The notes beneath the pieces were generated by a model. That model did not search any database and had not been told where the DNA came from. It saw only the letters and a list, made by a program, of their open reading frames with translations. Below, piece by piece: positions 5,737 through 7,081 of a stretch of DNA of 7,081 nt (position 1 is the stretch's first letter; the number at the start of each line of letters is the position of its first letter). The DNA is from Dehalococcoidia bacterium UBA5627. GTDB lineage: Bacteria > Chloroflexota > Dehalococcoidia > Dehalococcoidales > UBA5627. The stretch spans positions 4,431-11,511 of the forward strand of contig DIKD01000094.1 of the NCBI GenBank assembly GCA_002421585.1. The letters run 5' to 3'. A program made the translations under genes and the position numbers.

Positions 5737-6681
5737 TTATACCGATGCGAAATCAAGTTTTTTTATGGATTCAACATCGCAAATATTAATGGTTCTAACT
5801 TCTCTGTTAATTCTTTTTATTAGACCGCAGAGTACCTTTCCGGGCCCTATTTCAATAAATGTATCTACACCATCATTTATCATATATTCTACAGAACATT
5901 GCCATTGCACACTCCGGCATAACTGGTTTATTAACTCCTGCTTAACCGAATCGACAGAATTAATCGGCTGCGCGGTAGTATTGGCAATAATCGGGACGTT
6001 GCTATCATTAATATTTATTCCGTTAATGTAATCCGACAACCCCTGAGCGGCAGGTGCCATTAAAGGTGTATGAAAAGCGCCGCTTACCTGCAGAGGGATA
6101 ACCCGAATCGCACCTTCGGTTTTAGCCATTTCACACGTTTTTTCAATATTTTCAGCTTTCCCGCTGATTACCATCTGCCCCGGGCAATTATAATTGGCTA
6201 TATATGTTTCAGTTTTACTGCATATTTCTGCAAGAGTTTTTTCGTCCAGCCCGATTATTGCTGCCATTGCCCCCGGATTTATCTGCCCCGCTTGATGCAT
6301 CAATCGTCCGCGTTCTCTTGCCAGGCAAATTGTTTCCGAAATTGTCAGAACACCGGCGGCAGCCAAGGCAGTATATTCACCCAGACTATGTCCGGCTATA
6401 CAGTACGGCTTGGGAAAATATTCGCTCCCAACATATTCTTTGGCAGCAGATAATAAGGCAATGCTTATAGCAACAATAGCGGGTTGAACATTGATTGTCT
6501 TTATAAGTTCGTCATCGGGGCCGTTGAAACAAATTTGCGACAGAGAGAAACCGAGCGATCGGTCGGCCTGTTCAAAAATCGCTCTTGCTGAAGGGGAATC
6601 GCTAAAAACATCTTGCCCCATACCTGTGTACTGGGCACCTTGCCCGGGGAAAATATAAGCAACTTTCTTGAATTCCGTCAT
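5737..6681 (-). CDS. fabD: Malonyl-CoA:ACP transacylase FabD
   Basis: FabD transfers malonate from CoA to ACP, supplying the extender unit for fatty-acid synthesis. With the ATG at 6681 the product has 314 residues, normal for the family. Motifs are FPGQGAQYTGMG (11-22, with Gln14 of the oxyanion hole), the nucleophile motif GHSLGEY (97-103, Ser99), Arg124 in the ARERGRLM segment, which should bind the malonyl carboxylate, GAFHTPLM with catalytic His204, and EIGPGKVLCGLI (277-288). The active-site Arg and GAFH point to malonyl rather than methylmalonyl specificity. The frame is open to a TTG two codons earlier, but GAGAGG lies seven bases before the ATG, so the ATG is preferred. No fabH precedes it within the 400 bases visible. 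Confidence 0.97.
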   Translation of the reverse strand: MTEFKKVAYIFPGQGAQYTGMGQDVFSDSPSARAIFEQADRSLGFSLSQICFNGPDDELIKTINVQPAIVAISIALLSAAKEYVGSEYFPKPYCIAGHSLGEYTALAAAGVLTISETICLARERGRLMHQAGQINPGAMAAIIGLDEKTLAEICSKTETYIANYNCPGQMVISGKAENIEKTCEMAKTEGAIRVIPLQVSGAFHTPLMAPAAQGLSDYINGININDSNVPIIANTTAQPINSVDSVKQELINQLCRSVQWQCSVEYMINDGVDTFIEIGPGKVLCGLIKRINREVRTINICDVESIKKLDFASV

Positions 6682-6688
6682 TAACAAA

Positions 6689-6694
6689 CCTCTC
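6689..6694 (-). promoter_or_regulatory. Ribosome binding site deciding the fabD start
   Basis: GAGAGG followed by TTTGTTA and ATG gives a seven-base spacer. The alternative TTG two codons upstream would be only one base from it, so ATG at 6681 is chosen. Confidence 0.65.
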
Positions 6695-6794
6695 AGTTTA
6701 ATAGTTGGTATCCAAATACTGATGTCAGGTCATGTTGGCGACTAACCGGGTTTTCTGCCGGCTATTAAATTATTGCTATTACCAGTCACGGTTT

Positions 6795-6818
6795 TACGAT
6801 ATAAACGAAATTATCGTA
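6795..6818. repeat. Inverted repeat TACGATA-N10-TATCGTA
   Basis: Seven-base perfect arms at 6795-6801 and 6812-6818 are spaced like two faces of a dimer-binding operator (17 bases centre to centre). The left arm extends to TACGATATA, which recurs at 7032-7040 over a candidate -10 box. This suggests a shared regulator, without proof. Confidence 0.4.
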
Positions 6819-7027
6819 TTAAAAGGAGAAATGAAAAAACGGAAGGCGGACAGAATATGTAGAGGATTTTTCTCCCTTAAGTTTTTATTCTTGCAATCAT
6901 TATTTAATCAATAATGCTCTTTTTATAATAGCCCGAAAACGGTTATTTATCTTATCATAACAGAACTGTTTTTTAAAATCAGGTTGTATTTAATACTTTG
7001 AGGCGCAAGAGTATTTACTTTGCAATT

Positions 7028-7056
7028 ATTATACGATATATGCTATAAATAGTCAG
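7028..7056 (-). promoter_or_regulatory. Candidate promoter for the fabD-led cluster
   Basis: On the minus strand CTGACT (7056-7051, four of six matches to TTGACA) is followed after 17 bases by a perfect TATAAT (7033-7028). Transcription would run about 340 bases through non-coding leader before fabD. The repeated TATATCGTA word overlaps the upstream edge of the -10 box. Confidence 0.35.
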
Positions 7057-7081
7057 TTTAGTATATTGAATAACTATTGAG

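Larger units (their letters stand above)
6682..7081. other. 400-base region without a convincing gene, upstream of fabD
   Basis: No frame here shows a recognisable protein. On the plus strand a 27-codon frame (6831-6914, beginning MKKRKADRICRG) follows AAAAGGAG, but the spacer is only two bases and nothing is recognised in it. The stretch has a candidate minus-strand promoter near the right edge, repeated TATATCGTA words and a weak CCGG hairpin near 6739-6758. Its likely job is as leader and control region of the fabD cluster, possibly also as a divergent start region for something beyond the window. Confidence 0.5.

Noticed and set aside
6070..6453. 127-codon plus-strand open frame inside fabD
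   Set aside because: It is antisense to fabD active-site coding sequence, Cys/Phe-rich and without family resemblance; taken as a shadow.
6739..6758. CCGG-CCGG hairpin upstream of fabD
   Set aside because: The stem has a mismatch and no T-run follows, so neither a terminator nor a riboswitch can be supported.

Overview
This window holds a compact type II fatty-acid and phospholipid-precursor locus, read almost entirely on the minus strand. One truncated plus-strand gene runs into it tail to tail. In minus-strand order the genes are fabD (malonyl transacylase), fabG (3-ketoacyl-ACP reductase), acpP (acyl carrier protein), plsX (phosphate acyltransferase), a HadA-like and a HadB-like hot-dog protein (MaoC-family dehydratase pair), and the beta (carboxyltransferase) subunit of a biotin-dependent acyl-CoA carboxylase. 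The plus-strand gene at the left edge is the C-terminal part of a FabK / nitronate monooxygenase-type FMN protein. Its last bases overlap the last bases of the carboxylase gene.

Together the products could supply most of a fatty-acid elongation cycle. The carboxyltransferase could make malonyl-CoA (its specificity residue is compatible with this), FabD would load malonate on ACP, FabG would reduce, the HadAB-like pair would dehydrate, and the flavoprotein, if it is an enoyl reductase, would close the cycle. PlsX would pass acyl groups to phospholipid synthesis. Condensing enzymes (FabH, FabF), biotin carboxylase and biotin carrier protein are not in the window. Compared with the textbook order plsX-fabH-fabD-fabG-acpP-fabF, plsX has moved downstream of acpP, and the fab ketosynthases and FabZ are absent here.

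The right end (6682-7081) has no convincing gene. It contains a plausible fabD promoter and a repeated TATATCGTA element. The gap between acpP and plsX (4302-4518) holds an AT-rich palindrome, a second CTCCGGG/CCCGGAG inverted repeat, and a six-codon plus-strand ORF with a strong ribosome binding site. No tRNA, rRNA, CRISPR or mobile element was seen.

The sequence is bacterial, moderately AT-rich, with frequent AGGAG-type ribosome binding sites and alternative TTG and GTG starts. Gene content (MaoC-type dehydratase pair, PCC-type carboxyltransferase, Cys-tailed FabK/NMO protein, ACP with a short insertion) suggests an anaerobic lineage such as Dehalococcoidia/Chloroflexota or Clostridia. This placement is an inference of low certainty. 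Most of the window is core lipid metabolism. The parts worth a second look are the unusual combination of enzymes and the intergenic regulatory structure, not an obviously new system.
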